Of a stretch of DNA of 64,000 nt, positions 23,381 to 34,448 are shown in pieces. Under the pieces are notes generated by a model. That model saw only the letters and a program-made list of their open reading frames with translations. It made no database searches and was not told the origin of the DNA. The DNA comes from Chelonoidis abingdonii (lineage: Eukaryota > Chordata > Testudines > Testudinidae), in NCBI RefSeq assembly GCF_003597395.2, contig NC_133771.1, forward strand, positions 46,399,216-46,463,215. The letters run 5' to 3'. Position 1 is the stretch's first letter, and the number at the start of each line of letters is the position of its first letter. The translations under genes and the position numbers were made by a program.

Positions 23381-25290
23381 ATGCCCTTTTCGGGCAGCAT
23401 TCAGAAAAAGAAAGAAAGAAAGGAAAGGAGCTTTCCTGAGATAATAGACACAAATGTTCATGGTGAGCCTTTCGGCACCAGTGAGGATGTGAGTGGTGAG
23501 GAGATGCCTGATCTTCCAGTTAGTCAGAGTGCAGGTGACCTGGCAGCTACTTCAGCATCCATATCTCCATCTGGCAGCTACTGCAGCATCCATATCTCCA
23601 TCTCAAATGGATGTAACCATGCACATTCCTGAAGAAAAGTGAAGATCAGAGAATAGTGTGGTGGAGGCGCAAGAAACAGCTGCTGCTGAGTTTAGTTCCT
23701 TAGTCGATAGATGATCCAGGACTGTGGACCCACTTGAGCAGTAGCCTGAGGGATTCCTTGTAGCATGGGCCACAGCAAGTGAAAAACTTCTGTTCCCAAA
23801 GACAATGAAAATAGAAAGTTTCCATCCAAACACATTTACTGGTGTGAAATCCCCAATAGTAACAAAGTGGAGAGGCCATGGCTTATGTACTCAAAACTAC
23901 ACCAGAATGCTGCATACTATTTTTGTTGCAAAACTCTTCCAGTCTAATGTTCCAGCCACATTGGTTCTACAGGAACAAAGGACTGGAAAAATCTGGCTAG
24001 AAATCTGGCATGCCATGAGAAGGCAGCCAATCACCCGAGATCATTCCATACATGGAAAAGAGCTTGAGATGAGGCCACCATAGATGATCAGCATCAAGAG
24101 AAGATTGCATCAGAATCTACTGGCAAAATGTTGTGAAAAGGCTCATTGCCATTGTGAGAATGCTTGCTACCCGAAACCTAGCACTGTGTGCCACTTCAGA
24201 TCAGCTGTATGTGCCAGACAATGGAAGCTTCCTTAAAATTGTGGAGCTGATGGCTGAGTTTGATGCTGTACTCCAGGAGCATCTAAGAAGAGTCACTACC
24301 AAGAAGAAACGTCCACCCACCACTACCTTGGAAAAACAATTCAAAATGAGATCATTACAGTCAAAAGTCAAACAGAAGATTGTGCATATCTGAAGTCAGC
24401 AAGATATTACTCTGTTATTCTGGACTGCACACCTGACATCAGTCATACTATGGAACAAATGATTTGAATGATGTGTTTTGTAACAGAACATCGTGAAAAT
24501 GTCCCTGCAATGGTGACTGTCAGAGAGGTGGAGCTGCCGCAGTCGTACCTGTGGAGGGTCTGCTGGTCTCGCGGCTCCAGTTACCTGCCGCAGACATTTC
24601 TGCGGACGGTCCACTGGTCCCGTGGACCAGCGGACCCTCCGCGAGAATGCCTGCGGCAGCTCCACCAAAGCCATGAGACGTGCGCGCAGGGAGGCAAAAT
24701 GGCCCGGCGCCTAGGGCGCCAGAAACTGTGGGGCCGGTCCTGTCTGGAGCAATGAAACAACTGGACAAAGCAAGGTCATAACTACAGTCTTACCGGTCAG
24801 ATGAGGGATTTCAAAATGTTCTGAAGAGTGCACAGAAGTTGGCAGAGGAACTTCACACTGAAGCTATTTTCCCACCCATTCAAAAATACAAGAGTCACCG
24901 AAGAAGAAGACATTTTGATTTCGAGGCATGGGTTAATCCCATAAGACACCCCATTTAGGTGATGAACTGAAAGTCCTTTCAAGATACATTTCAGCAGGAT
25001 CAACTCCAAAGGCTGTTCTGGAATATATATGCACAAATAAGATGATCACCCTCTTTCCAAATGCTTTTGTTGCTCTGTGCATACTTCTAACACTTCCTGG
25101 AACAGTTGCCAGTGGAAAATGCAGCTTCTCCAAGCTGAAGTTAATAAAAACACATCTATGCTCCACAATAACACAGGAGAGGCTGGTCGGCCTTGCAACC
25201 ATCTCAACAGAGCATGAGCTGGCCCAGACTGTGGACCTTCAGGAAGGAGTTCAAATCTTTGCAACCAGGAAGACACTGAAGGTAGCACTT
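23381..25290 (+). pseudogene. Broken hAT transposase (ZMYM1/TTF-domain-like)
   Basis: Pieces of one transposase lie in different frames. The N-terminal part begins at 23381 (MPFSGSIQKKKERKER). The next part starts near 23805. The middle domain at 24133-24393 contains LATRNLALCATSDQLYVPDN and IVELMAEFDAVLQEHLRR, and continues with a frame change into the 'SQQDITLLFW...' region, which corresponds to the DxTPD-type block. The C-terminal hAT dimerisation region is at 25042-25293 (LPGTVASGKCSFSKLKLIKT, STITQERLVGLATIS). These blocks are characteristic of hAT proteins annotated as zinc finger MYM-type 1-like. Damage includes several frameshifts and stops, a 33-bp tandem duplication at about 23551-23615, and the insertion at 24527-24742. 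It is not expected to make a protein. Confidence 0.85.
24527..24742. mobile_element. Nested, truncated copy of the 22223 miniature element
   Basis: The reverse complement aligns with the left two thirds of 22223-22593: 'ggcgccctaggcgccgggcc', 'ggtggagctgccgcaggca' and 'gcggcagctccac'. The terminal CAGGACCGGC is kept at the 24742 side, but the other terminus is missing, so no duplication can be confirmed. It interrupts the transposase reading frame between the middle and C-terminal domains and so is younger than the host element. Confidence 0.8.
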
Positions 25291-25632
25291 TGATTATTCA
25301 AACAAATACAAATGCCAGTGTTTACTATGCAGACAAGAAAAGTTACATTTGCTGTTCAGGTGTTTGAAAGTAAAGTGTTACTTAACATTTTTGAACAGGG
25401 CATTTTAAGTTGTTAATTCTCCTTTATTGGGGTAGGTAGCAGAGCAGTACCATGAGAGGAGTAGTACAGGAAGGCAGAATTGAGACCTTTCAAAGTTTTG
25501 GCCCAAGCGACGGGGCATTGGGGCGTCATTTAAGTTCCTCGCCTCAGGTGCCAAATTGTTGTGGGCTGGCCATGTAATTGTGAACTCTTACAGACCTTAT
25601 ATTTGGACCATCTATATAATAAGATTCCAGGG

Positions 25633-25795
25633 ATCATAGAATCACAGAATCATAGAATATCAGGGTTGGAAGGGACCTCAGGAGGTCATCTAGTCCAAAT
25701 CCCTGCTCAAAGCAGAACCAATCCCCAACTAAAGCATCCCAGCCAGGGCTTTGACATGCCTCACCTTGAAAACCTCTAAGGAAGGAAATTCTCCC
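25633..25795 (-). mobile_element. CR1 LINE 3' end
   Basis: On the minus strand this is the last ~160 bases of a CR1 LINE: the 'ggttttcaaggtgaggcatg' part, 'gcttt...', 'tagatgacctcctgaggtcc', 'cttccaaccctgatattct', then repeated ATTCTATGAT units at the 25633 end. It is strongly 5' truncated, as usual for CR1, and non-coding. Confidence 0.85.
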
Positions 25796-27090
25796 AGTAC
25801 AACTCATACTCAACATAAACAGCACGCAAAATAACCCTAAGCATACATAGCACCTCCCCATAGCACACGCCCCTCATTCACCATCTTCACAAATCAACAC
25901 AAATCTACCAGCACAATGCACACATTCATCCACCCTCGCTCATATGTATCACAAACTTAAGTGCCAAAGCTTTGGGTCCATTGCTAGTATCAAAATACAG
26001 TGCCAAAGAAAATAGTTGGTTTTGACTTGTTAGCTTTACAGAATATATCAACCTTATACAGAACTATTATTCTTATAAGAGTTGTGAAGCCTCATATTGT
26101 CTTAAAAGCCATATATAATTGCTGAAGATTATAAATGGAAGTAATACTATGGACAAGATCCTGCAAACAGTTACTCTGTGTATATGGCTACTCACTGATT
26201 TCAGTGGGACTCCATATAAGAGTAAACTAACAAGTGGGATTTTCAACAGTGCTCAGCATTGGTCTAACTTTGCTTCCAGTGAAGTCAATTGGAACTTTAC
26301 CACTGACTTCAATGGGAGGAAATTTAGGTCAATTCTAAGCATTTTTTAAAATACCACTCTAGCTGTGTGATTAACTGTTAACTGGAGTCAGATATGAAAG
26401 TAAAAGAGTCGATAGGTTGGGAATTGTATAAAGGTAAAGAATTTATAGAATTGAATGCTCTGTGGTAGCACACAACATATAATGAAGCACGGAGGTCATG
26501 AATAGTGAAACCATACGTGATTTATACAGACTATTTCTCACTGAACCACATGAGGATGGATAAAGAATCCTTCATGCCTTGGAGAAACTCCCAATAAACA
26601 TCTGCAGAACTAACTCTTTATCCACCTTAAAACTCCCCTTTGCCATGATGCCTACAAAAAACTTGACAACAACTAGGCTACTGGTGTGCTGAGACTACAG
26701 CCTAACATGCTGACCAATACCATCTCATTGTTTCCTTGTACAGTCTTTCTGTATCCATCAATTGTCTTTTGTCTTATACTTAGATTGTAAACTCTTTGGG
26801 GAAGGGAGTATCTTTTTTGTTCTGTGTTGTACTGCAGCTAGCACAATAGGATCAAGGATCATGAGCAGGGCTCCTTTGTCCTATGATAGTTCAAATCATC
26901 ACCATCATCATCTACTACTCTATGTTTATATAGTGCACAGCATAATGAGATCCCATTCTTGGTTGGCCCTTAGGCACTACTATAATAAACATGATTATTA
27001 ATAATAATTACTGAACTGGAAGTTGTTGCCTAGGGACCAATGATCATGTTCTGATTACGTTGAATATGGGCAAACAGACAAGAATTCAAG
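25796..27090. other. Intergenic, with decayed repeat fragments
   Basis: A CA-rich low-complexity part lies at 25800-25930. Sequence near 26150-26340 contains two 'gacttcaatggga / gatttcagtgggac' motifs typical of old amniote interspersed repeats. No gene is supported. Confidence 0.45.
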
Positions 27091-27435
27091 TGTAACAGGG
27101 TAGTTGGCCCCTTTAAAGGCGTGGGACCAGCTCTGTCTGATTATCAGACTATGCTGAGGACGGATGATGCCTCTAAGGGACTGAGAGAGCTCAGTTGCAA
27201 GGAGAGTTGCAGGAAGGAGTTTGACTCCTGTGACTGGCCCTGGAGCAGAGAGGGAAGGTGTCAAGTGAAAGGTCTCTAAGCTCCTGCATCCTATGATGAT
27301 AGTTTCATTTTATGTTAGTTTGTGAGTGATTTTTGTTGTTTTTTAATTAAGTCATGCCCTGAGGGAAGGGCATAAAAGAGATCTGAAATCATTGAATCCT
27401 TTGTGGGCTGGGGAAACAGTCCAGCAGACTACATG
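27091..27435 (+). repeat. LTR-like repeat, ends unresolved
   Basis: It starts TGTAACAGGGTAGTTGGCCC, runs through a GA-rich stretch and contains CATAAAAGAGATC near 27371. It looks like a promoter-bearing repeat. A possible CAAG flank was judged unreliable because the right-hand match falls inside the LINE that follows. Confidence 0.3.
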
Positions 27436-27439
27436 GTAA

Positions 27440-29540
27440 TATACTTTGTGTTTCAAAAGGGCAATTTCCCAAAGTTGAAGAAAATTCTTAGTGAAATAGA
27501 TTAAGAGGAAAATTTTAGACAGTGGAGTTCTTTAAAAAGAGTTCATTAAATGGCCCAAAAGCCACAAGTCCACAATTAAGAAAGAGGATAACTTTGGCTA
27601 AAACCCCATCCTGTTTCAGTAGAGAAGTGAAGGCAGGAATTAGAGATAAAAAAAGTAATATATAGTAAATGTGGCAAAAGGGGGAAAATAGGTAGCACTC
27701 AGTATAAATTAAAAGTCATGAAGTGTACAAAATTGGTAAGAGAAGCTAAAGGTATCAGAGAAAACTCCATAGCTGTTAGGCCTAATGACAGTAAGAAGGA
27801 ATTTTTAAAGTATGTTGGGAACAAAAGTAATTCTAGTAATAAGATGGTCCTATTACTAAATGGAGATGATAAATTATTAATAATGATGCAGAAAAGGCAG
27901 AAGTGATTGATAAAATCTCTGATCTGTATTTAGAAGGAAGCAGGATGATGTACGGATATCATATGAGTGTGATGTATGGTCCAATACATTAGAAAGTGAG
28001 GAGGATCAACTAAAAAGAAAAATTTTTAAGTCAGCAGGCCCAGAAACTTGCCCCAAGGAGTCCTAAAAGAGTTGTCTGAGGAGATCCGTGGCCCACTGAT
28101 GTTACTTTTTTATAATAAAAAATAAATCTTGGCATACCAAGAAAATTACAGAAGAATGGAAGAGTGCTTATATTATGCCAATATTCAAAAAAGTGAAATG
28201 GGATGACATGGGTAACTATAAGCTGGTTAGCCTGAAATCAAACCAAATAAAAATAATGGAAAAGCTGATACAGTATTTAATTGATAAAGAATTAAAAGAT
28301 GGCGAAATAATTAATGACAGTCAACATGGTTTTATGGAAAATAGGTCTTTTCTAATAAACCTAATTTAGTTCTTTGAGACATATTTGTTTGCTAAAATGA
28401 ACTTCATTGCTGAAATAGACTTTTGTAAGGTGTTTGACTTAGTACTATATGACATTATGATTAACAAATTAACACTATGCAATAGAGCACACATTACAAG
28501 GAATAAGGATTACCTAACTGACACACCTTAAAAAGTTGTTGTCACCAGGGAAACATCATTGAATGAGGGTGTTTTTAGTGGAGTTCTGCAGGATTCTGTA
28601 GTAGACCTGACACTATTCAACATTTATATCAGTGATCAGGAAGTAAGTATAAAATCGCTGCTAATAAAATTTGTGGATAACACAAAGATAATGATGAGGA
28701 CAGAGCAATCATACAGAGCAATCTGGATCACTTGGTAAACCAGATTAATTCATGCAAAATGTGTTTTAACACAGCCAAATGCAAAGGTACAAACAAGGAA
28801 TGTAGGCCATACCTACAAATGGAGGACTGTATCCTGGGACCCAGTCGCTCTAAAAATATTTAGGGGTCATAGTGGATATACAACTCAATGTAAGCTCCCA
28901 GTGCAGTGCTGCAGCAAAAAAGTCTAATGCAGTCCTTGGATGTTTACCAGGGGTGAAGTGAGTAGGAGCAGGGAGGTGACTTTACCTCAGTATATGGCAT
29001 TGATGAGACCAGTACTAGAATACTGAGTTCAGTTCTGGTGTCCACATATTTAAAATAATATTGAAAAATTGGAGAAGGTTCAGAAAAGAGTCATAAATGA
29101 TTCAAGGGCTGGAGAAAATGCCTTACAGTGATTGACAAAGAGCCTAATCTGTTTAATTTATAAAAAAGATCGAGAGGTGACTCTATTACAGTGCCGAAGT
29201 ACCTTCATGGGTACTAAAGGGTTCTTTAATATAGTGGAGAAAGGCAGCACAAGAATCAATGGCTGAAAGCTGAAGCCAGACAAATTCAAATTAAGAACAA
29301 GACAAAAAAATTTAAACAGTGAGGGTAATTAATCATTGGAACAAACTACCAAGTAAAGTGATGGTGATGTCTTCAGATCAAGAGTGGATGCCTTTCTGGA
29401 AGATATGCTTTAGTGAATCACAAGTTATGATTTAGTCAAAAACAAGTTATTGGGCTCACTGCAGGAGTAACTGGGTGACGTTTGGTGGCCTATAATGTAT
29501 AAAAGGTCAGACTAGTTGATCTAATCGTTCCTTCTGGCCA
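27440..29540 (+). pseudogene. Degraded L3/CR1-like LINE, ORF2 and 3' end
   Basis: Reverse-transcriptase blocks can be read in order despite many stops. A TKLVREAKGIREN block is at 27724-27762, followed by YVGNKSN near 27810. IFKKVKWDDMGNYKLVSLKS lies at 28181-28240, the finger/palm start typical of CR1-group enzymes, with IINDSQHGFMENRSFLINLI at 28310-28369. A decayed active site reads KFVDNTK (normally FADDTK) near 28668-28688. The 3' part ends 'ggtcagactagttgatctaa', then 'tcgttccttctggcc', as in L3-type elements. It is an old, inactive insertion. Confidence 0.8.
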
Positions 29541-30764
29541 GAAACTCTGTGAATACCGAATGAATGGCAATACAATCTCTTTAGTACCCCATCATGCAAT
29601 CCATGAAAAAAAATATTTTAGAAATACTGTTGTGAGTTTTAAGAAAAATTATTAGCGATACTATTTTAATCATCTTCCACCTGTTAAGTAAACTTTGTGT
29701 CAATATGATTATAACTGTATAGACCTATGAGAAATTATAACTAATACATTCTGAGATAAATTATAATTCATGTTTTTAGAAACTTTATACTTCCATAATT
29801 GCATTTTTTGCACATATCAATGATGTAAGGGCTGATATTTCAGGCTCTACCATAGTAGATGACTAATAGTAAGCACTGTACACATGCCATTGCTGTTCCA
29901 AGGCTATATACCTCCCATTTCTAGCCCTGATGAGTTGTAAAATATTCCCTGTCACTGGGAAATACTGAATATTGCCCATCCTGGGCTTAAGAAAATTCTA
30001 AATTGGGCTGGGGGTAGCCCTAGGGATAGCAGGTTGGGTCTATTTCCCCTTTTTTTTTTTTTTTAGGAAAAAAGTGGCTGTCTGAAGCATGAGTTTAACA
30101 CATTACAAATAATCCAGCAGAGATTAGTAGGCAAAGTCCAGAGGAATCAATCAATGGTGCATGATAAATAAAATATGTATCACATGGCTTTCAATTTATC
30201 ATACAGATATCATCACATCCTATGTGCAGTATGTCAAAATATACTATAGCATATGTTTAGGTTTTGATATAAATCCAGTGCTAACATTCAAACTCTATTA
30301 GGATCATTTGTTATGTGATTTTTAAAAATTCCATTGCTACTGTGGGAGGATTTATGCCACAATTTAATTTGAAAAAAGGCAGAACCTGACTATCCCATCC
30401 ACTTCCAAAAAAAAATCAGCATCTTTAATACAAATAATTCAGACAAAGTCTCTGTGTTAAGGCAAAACCAACTTGCAGTTTAGAACAAATATGGATTCAT
30501 TTGTACTGAATCAACAAGTTTATTGAGGTACTTATTGTACTGATCATTTAGCCAATAGATGCTGACAGATCAGTTACACTATTAATATTTTATTTATTTT
30601 AATAAAACATCAGAAGCATTAATAATGTAAAGAGTAAGTTTTGTTCCCAATGCAAACAAAAACACTTCAAATGTATTTACTGTGTTTTAAAAAGATGGGC
30701 ACAAATCAGCCAACAATGTCACTCCAAAGAGAGCTGAGAGAAGCATGTTCATATTCTGATGTCT
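29541..30764. other. AT-rich intergenic stretch
   Basis: It contains a T run at about 30049-30064 and otherwise unremarkable AT-rich sequence. No gene is supported. Confidence 0.5.
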
Positions 30765-30916
30765 TCATAGAATATCAGGGTTGGAAGGGACCTTAGGAGA
30801 TCATCTAGTCCAACCCCCTGCTCAAAGAGGACCAATCCTCAGCTAAATCCCCAAATGGCCCCTTCAAGGATTGAACTTACAACCCTATGTTTAGCAGGCC
30901 AATGCACAAACCACTG
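30765..30916 (-). mobile_element. tRNA-derived SINE with CR1-type tail, minus strand
   Basis: Same family as 20832-21016, in the opposite direction. It has the CR1-like tail complement TCATAGAATATCAGGGTTGG, the body 'aaatccccaaatggcccc', the B-box complement (GGATTGAACTTACAACCC) and 'agcaggccaatgcacaaacc'. The A-box end is lost after about 30916. Confidence 0.85.
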
Positions 30917-33900
30917 CAGCAGGAATGAAAATCTTGCCCCTGCTCCAGCCCCTTTATGTCAGATAAAAGGGCCAAAGCAGTGTAAAGGGACCATAAAATC
31001 AGGCACTGTACTAAAGCTGCCTTCAAGGACTCCCTCATAAGCCTGGTGTATGAGATATGCCAGAGTCAAGGCGAGAAGTGGGAGAGGCATGTCAGGGTCA
31101 GAAGGCCCCAGGATTCTATCTGACCCAAGTCAGCAGTAATTAAAAATTATTGCCATAGAAGTGATGGTTTTTCAGTGGCCTATGTGGAGTGAATCAGTGG
31201 CCTCATTCCATTTCTTAGTGAGCAAGCATTCACAAAACCACCACTTGGCAGTCTCAGCAGAAGCTGAAGACTGAATGGGTATGAAAATTACCTTCTTGTT
31301 CCTAAAGATGATCCTTTCTAAAGGCTCATTGGCTGGCAATGTGGAGGAGCCTGCATCACTGTCACGATGGTTATACTTGTACTGTGAATAAAAAGAGACT
31401 AGCTTCCAGTACTATCATTCCAGCACCTTTCCTGGGCACCTAAATTCCATTTTAAACACCCCCCTGCCAAGTTTCTTCCAGAAAAGAAGAACCTGTCTTA
31501 GCATCCTATGTAGAAACTTAAACCATGAGACCCGTGAATGGGGGGAACTACAAATGTAAAGGAGAACCTTAGATTTCTTTAAGTAAGTTTCTAGATTTTT
31601 TCCTTGCAAAGGTAAGCTGATATAAAACAATCACCAAGGGCTCAATTCTTCCAGTCTTATGCTGAGTAGTCCCTTACTCTGTGAGCAGTTCCATTTATTT
31701 CAGTGGGACAGCGCATACGGTGTAAGGAACTACTCAACATGAAGAAAGGGTAATGTGAAATGGGTCACATAAATATATGCGTATATCTCCAAGAATTATC
31801 TCACAAATCCTTCCCCAGAATCCTCCAGTGAACCCTCTGCAGAGTGTTTTGATCATGGGATTCTGGACTTGGTTATGTTGGAGAGGAAGGGATAACAAAT
31901 TTTAGTTTGCAAGGTCACTCAGAATGTCTAAGGCCAGCCCTGGAAAGTGAATCTCATCGGTGAGGATCTCTGGGACTCATGTTCAAAGGATTGACGCTGA
32001 TAAAATATTAATATATTTGAAATGAACCTGGAATATATGCTGGAATTGAATAAAATACCGAGTCCCTACTATTTGACATTAGAGTTTTATGTTTCTCATG
32101 AAAATTTTCCTCTTGTGAAATGCATTACAATGGGCAAACGAAGGGTTATTTGTCTGTTTTCTCAAATTAAAGTTTTGGCAGATACATGTCAATATAAATG
32201 GAGAAATTATCTCCATAATAGGCAGGAGCAACAAAGTTTGAACTCAGGAAAATTCTTGCTTTTATCAATTAATTCAGCAGCTCAGATCATTGGGAAAAAA
32301 ATGTCTTTTCATTTGGCTTCTCAGGTGCTAATCAATTGTTAATTATCTTTAACTATATCGACCTGCTCCCACTGTTCGTGCCATATAGATTAATGAATGG
32401 CATTATAAGGAACTCAGTATCACACTCAGAGAGGATTGGATTCATGAATTATTCACTCCTCATAAACTCAACTTTTACTACGACTCCAAAAGGTCTCAGA
32501 AGGAACTGTTAGGGAGAGATCAGTCAATCATGCAGACAGTTGGGGTAAGAGGACAGAAAAACAGGAAAAATAACAAACACCTGCAGAAATAAGAGGGGAG
32601 AAAGACAGAGAAGTGCAGAGACAAAACAGACAGGAATTAATTTTTGCACTTACTCACACCTGTAAACCTTCCATTTCCACACATAACTCAGGTTTGACCT
32701 TTCCCTCTCTAGTGCACAAACTCATGGCCATCTGCAGACTCACACAGAAGTTTCTGGAAAATAGATTGTATCTGCTTATTATATTAGATTGCTTAACTTT
32801 GTCCGTAATGTTGAGGAAAAGGGCAAGGATAGATAGATGGAACTGTGGCCTTCCTAAACACCACAGCTCAATCTTCAGCTCTGCTGAGTTTACACTTTCT
32901 GCTTTCCTTTCTGCTCTCCTAAACCTGGGACAACCTAAATCATCCTGATCCAGGCTGTCACCCTGTCACATCAGGGCTGCTCTAAATTATTTCAGCTGCA
33001 GCCAAATGCTTTGCCTGCCAAGAATCTGTCCCACATCTCACTTTTTCATACGCTACCACCCTGGTGCAGAAGCGGGGGACAAGGCAGGTGAAATAGAGGT
33101 GTTTTTGCTGGCTTTATTACACTCAAGGATTTCTCTATGTCAGGGGAAATCTTTGGTTACCCTTCTAGGCCAGTTCTCCAGTTGCTTTGCATTGCCTCAG
33201 CATTATAAAGCAGATAGAAGAGGGGCCAAGCTCAAATTCTCTCTATGGTTTCATTGGTCTTATACCAATGATGAATCTGCCTCCAACATTATGATGGATA
33301 AGTTGATTATGCGATGTATTGGTCTGGAGAGGAGACTGTCTTTGACATTTTTGAGCTAATGTCTATGGAACTAGATATTAGTGGTCACTGCCTCGGCTGA
33401 TATAAATTAGCCTCATTTAATTTACTTCAGTAGAACTAGGTCAATTTCACAAGCTGAGGATCTTCTACCAGAAATGGAACTCAGGGTGAAATTAATCCCT
33501 GTACAGAGAGCCCCCACAAAGCCTATATATCACTGAATTCTCACTTGAGACCTTTTATGAGGGCTTAAGAAGGATTTGAAGGGCACTTAGCCCTTATGCA
33601 CACCCTCTGCATAGGGATGAGTTTTACTCTGAAAGTGCAGTTATGATACATCTTCCTTCCAGAATACAACCAGTAGATCTTGATTTTCAAAGACTGTCAA
33701 GTAATATGATTTCAATCAGATGTGTCACAAAATGAACACTGGTGTCTTGAAAAGGTTATTTTAGTGACTTAGTATATCAGGTACATATTACTTTTTAAAG
33801 GCCTGATCTAGCGCTCCGTAAATTTTCAGAGCTTATTACTGTGAGCACTATAAAACTCACTTGTCGTCATCAGTCTTGACCTTCCTCAATATCCTGGATT

Positions 33901-34274
33901 TTTGAAAGTCCAGATACATATCAAAGTGTCTGGTTGTCTGAACAGTATTAGGTTATTTTACACATCCCTCTGCTAGACAGAAATATTACCTACAGTATAT
34001 TTTCTAGTACTTTATCCAGTGTAGTTTTGAATGTTCTAAGAAATGGGGTTGCTGCTTTTCCTGGGAGTCCAAAAGATTTCACTGTCAGGATATTCTTCCT
34101 ATTTTTCTTTCTCCTTTGATATAGTTGTACTTCACTGGCCCAGTATGCACAGCAAATGTGCAAGGCATTTATACTGCAATGGCCAGAGTGAGGTCTTGAT
34201 CCAGATAAGTGTTTAAGGACATGCTTATTTTTAAGTACAGAAGTAGTCCTTTTAAAGTCTTTGGAGCTATACAT
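30917..34274. other. Intergenic, nothing strongly supported
   Basis: A weak palindromic repeat sits near 31645-31745 ('gctgagtagtcccttact' and 'gtaaggaactactcaaca'). The longest frames, of 106-117 codons at 32022-33359, lack start or splice context and any recognised domain. I treat them as chance. Confidence 0.45.
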
Positions 34275-34448
34275 GGCCCTGATTCAGCAAGGTACCTAAG
34301 CATGTGAGTAACTTTGTGACTAATCCCATTGACAAATGGGACTGCTTGTGTGCTTAAAGTTACACATGTTTTAGTAAACCTTGCTGAATCAGGGCCCATA
34401 TTCTTAAAGTTAAGCGTATGATAACACACTTTGCTGGATGAGGGCCTG
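34275..34448. repeat. Palindromic repeat with perfect 19-bp arms
   Basis: GGCCCTGATTCAGCAAGGT (34275-34293) is exactly complemented by ACCTTGCTGAATCAGGGCC (34378-34396). Weaker complementarity continues inwards ('gagtaacttt' with 'aaagttac'). A third arm-like copy follows at 34402-34446 ('cttaaagttaagcgtatg ... ctttgctgg'). Same family as 5420-5534. Confidence 0.8.

Larger units (their letters stand above)
22849..25582 (+). mobile_element. Complete but inactive hAT DNA transposon
   Basis: The element spans 22857-25574, about 2.7 kb. The left end is CAGGACTGGCCTTACC and the right end is 'gggctggccatg'; the outer 11 bases are inverted copies at 7 of 11 positions. Inside the ends, 'aactgaggcagctgcctcaaa' on the left is echoed by 'cctcgcctcaggtgccaaa' on the right. 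The flanks are TAATTGCG (22849-22856) and TAATTGTG (25575-25582), an 8-bp duplication that differs only by a CpG to TpG change. It carries a broken transposase and a nested miniature element, so it cannot move itself. Confidence 0.85.

Noticed and set aside
27091..27568. CAAG-flanked TG...CA segment as a solo LTR
   Set aside because: The right flank at 27565 lies inside sequence that reads as LINE ORF2, so the 4-base match is probably chance.
32022..33359. Three plus-strand frames of 106-117 codons close together, considered as exons of one gene
   Set aside because: Different frames, no shared domain, no convincing acceptor and donor pairs, ordinary AT-rich composition.
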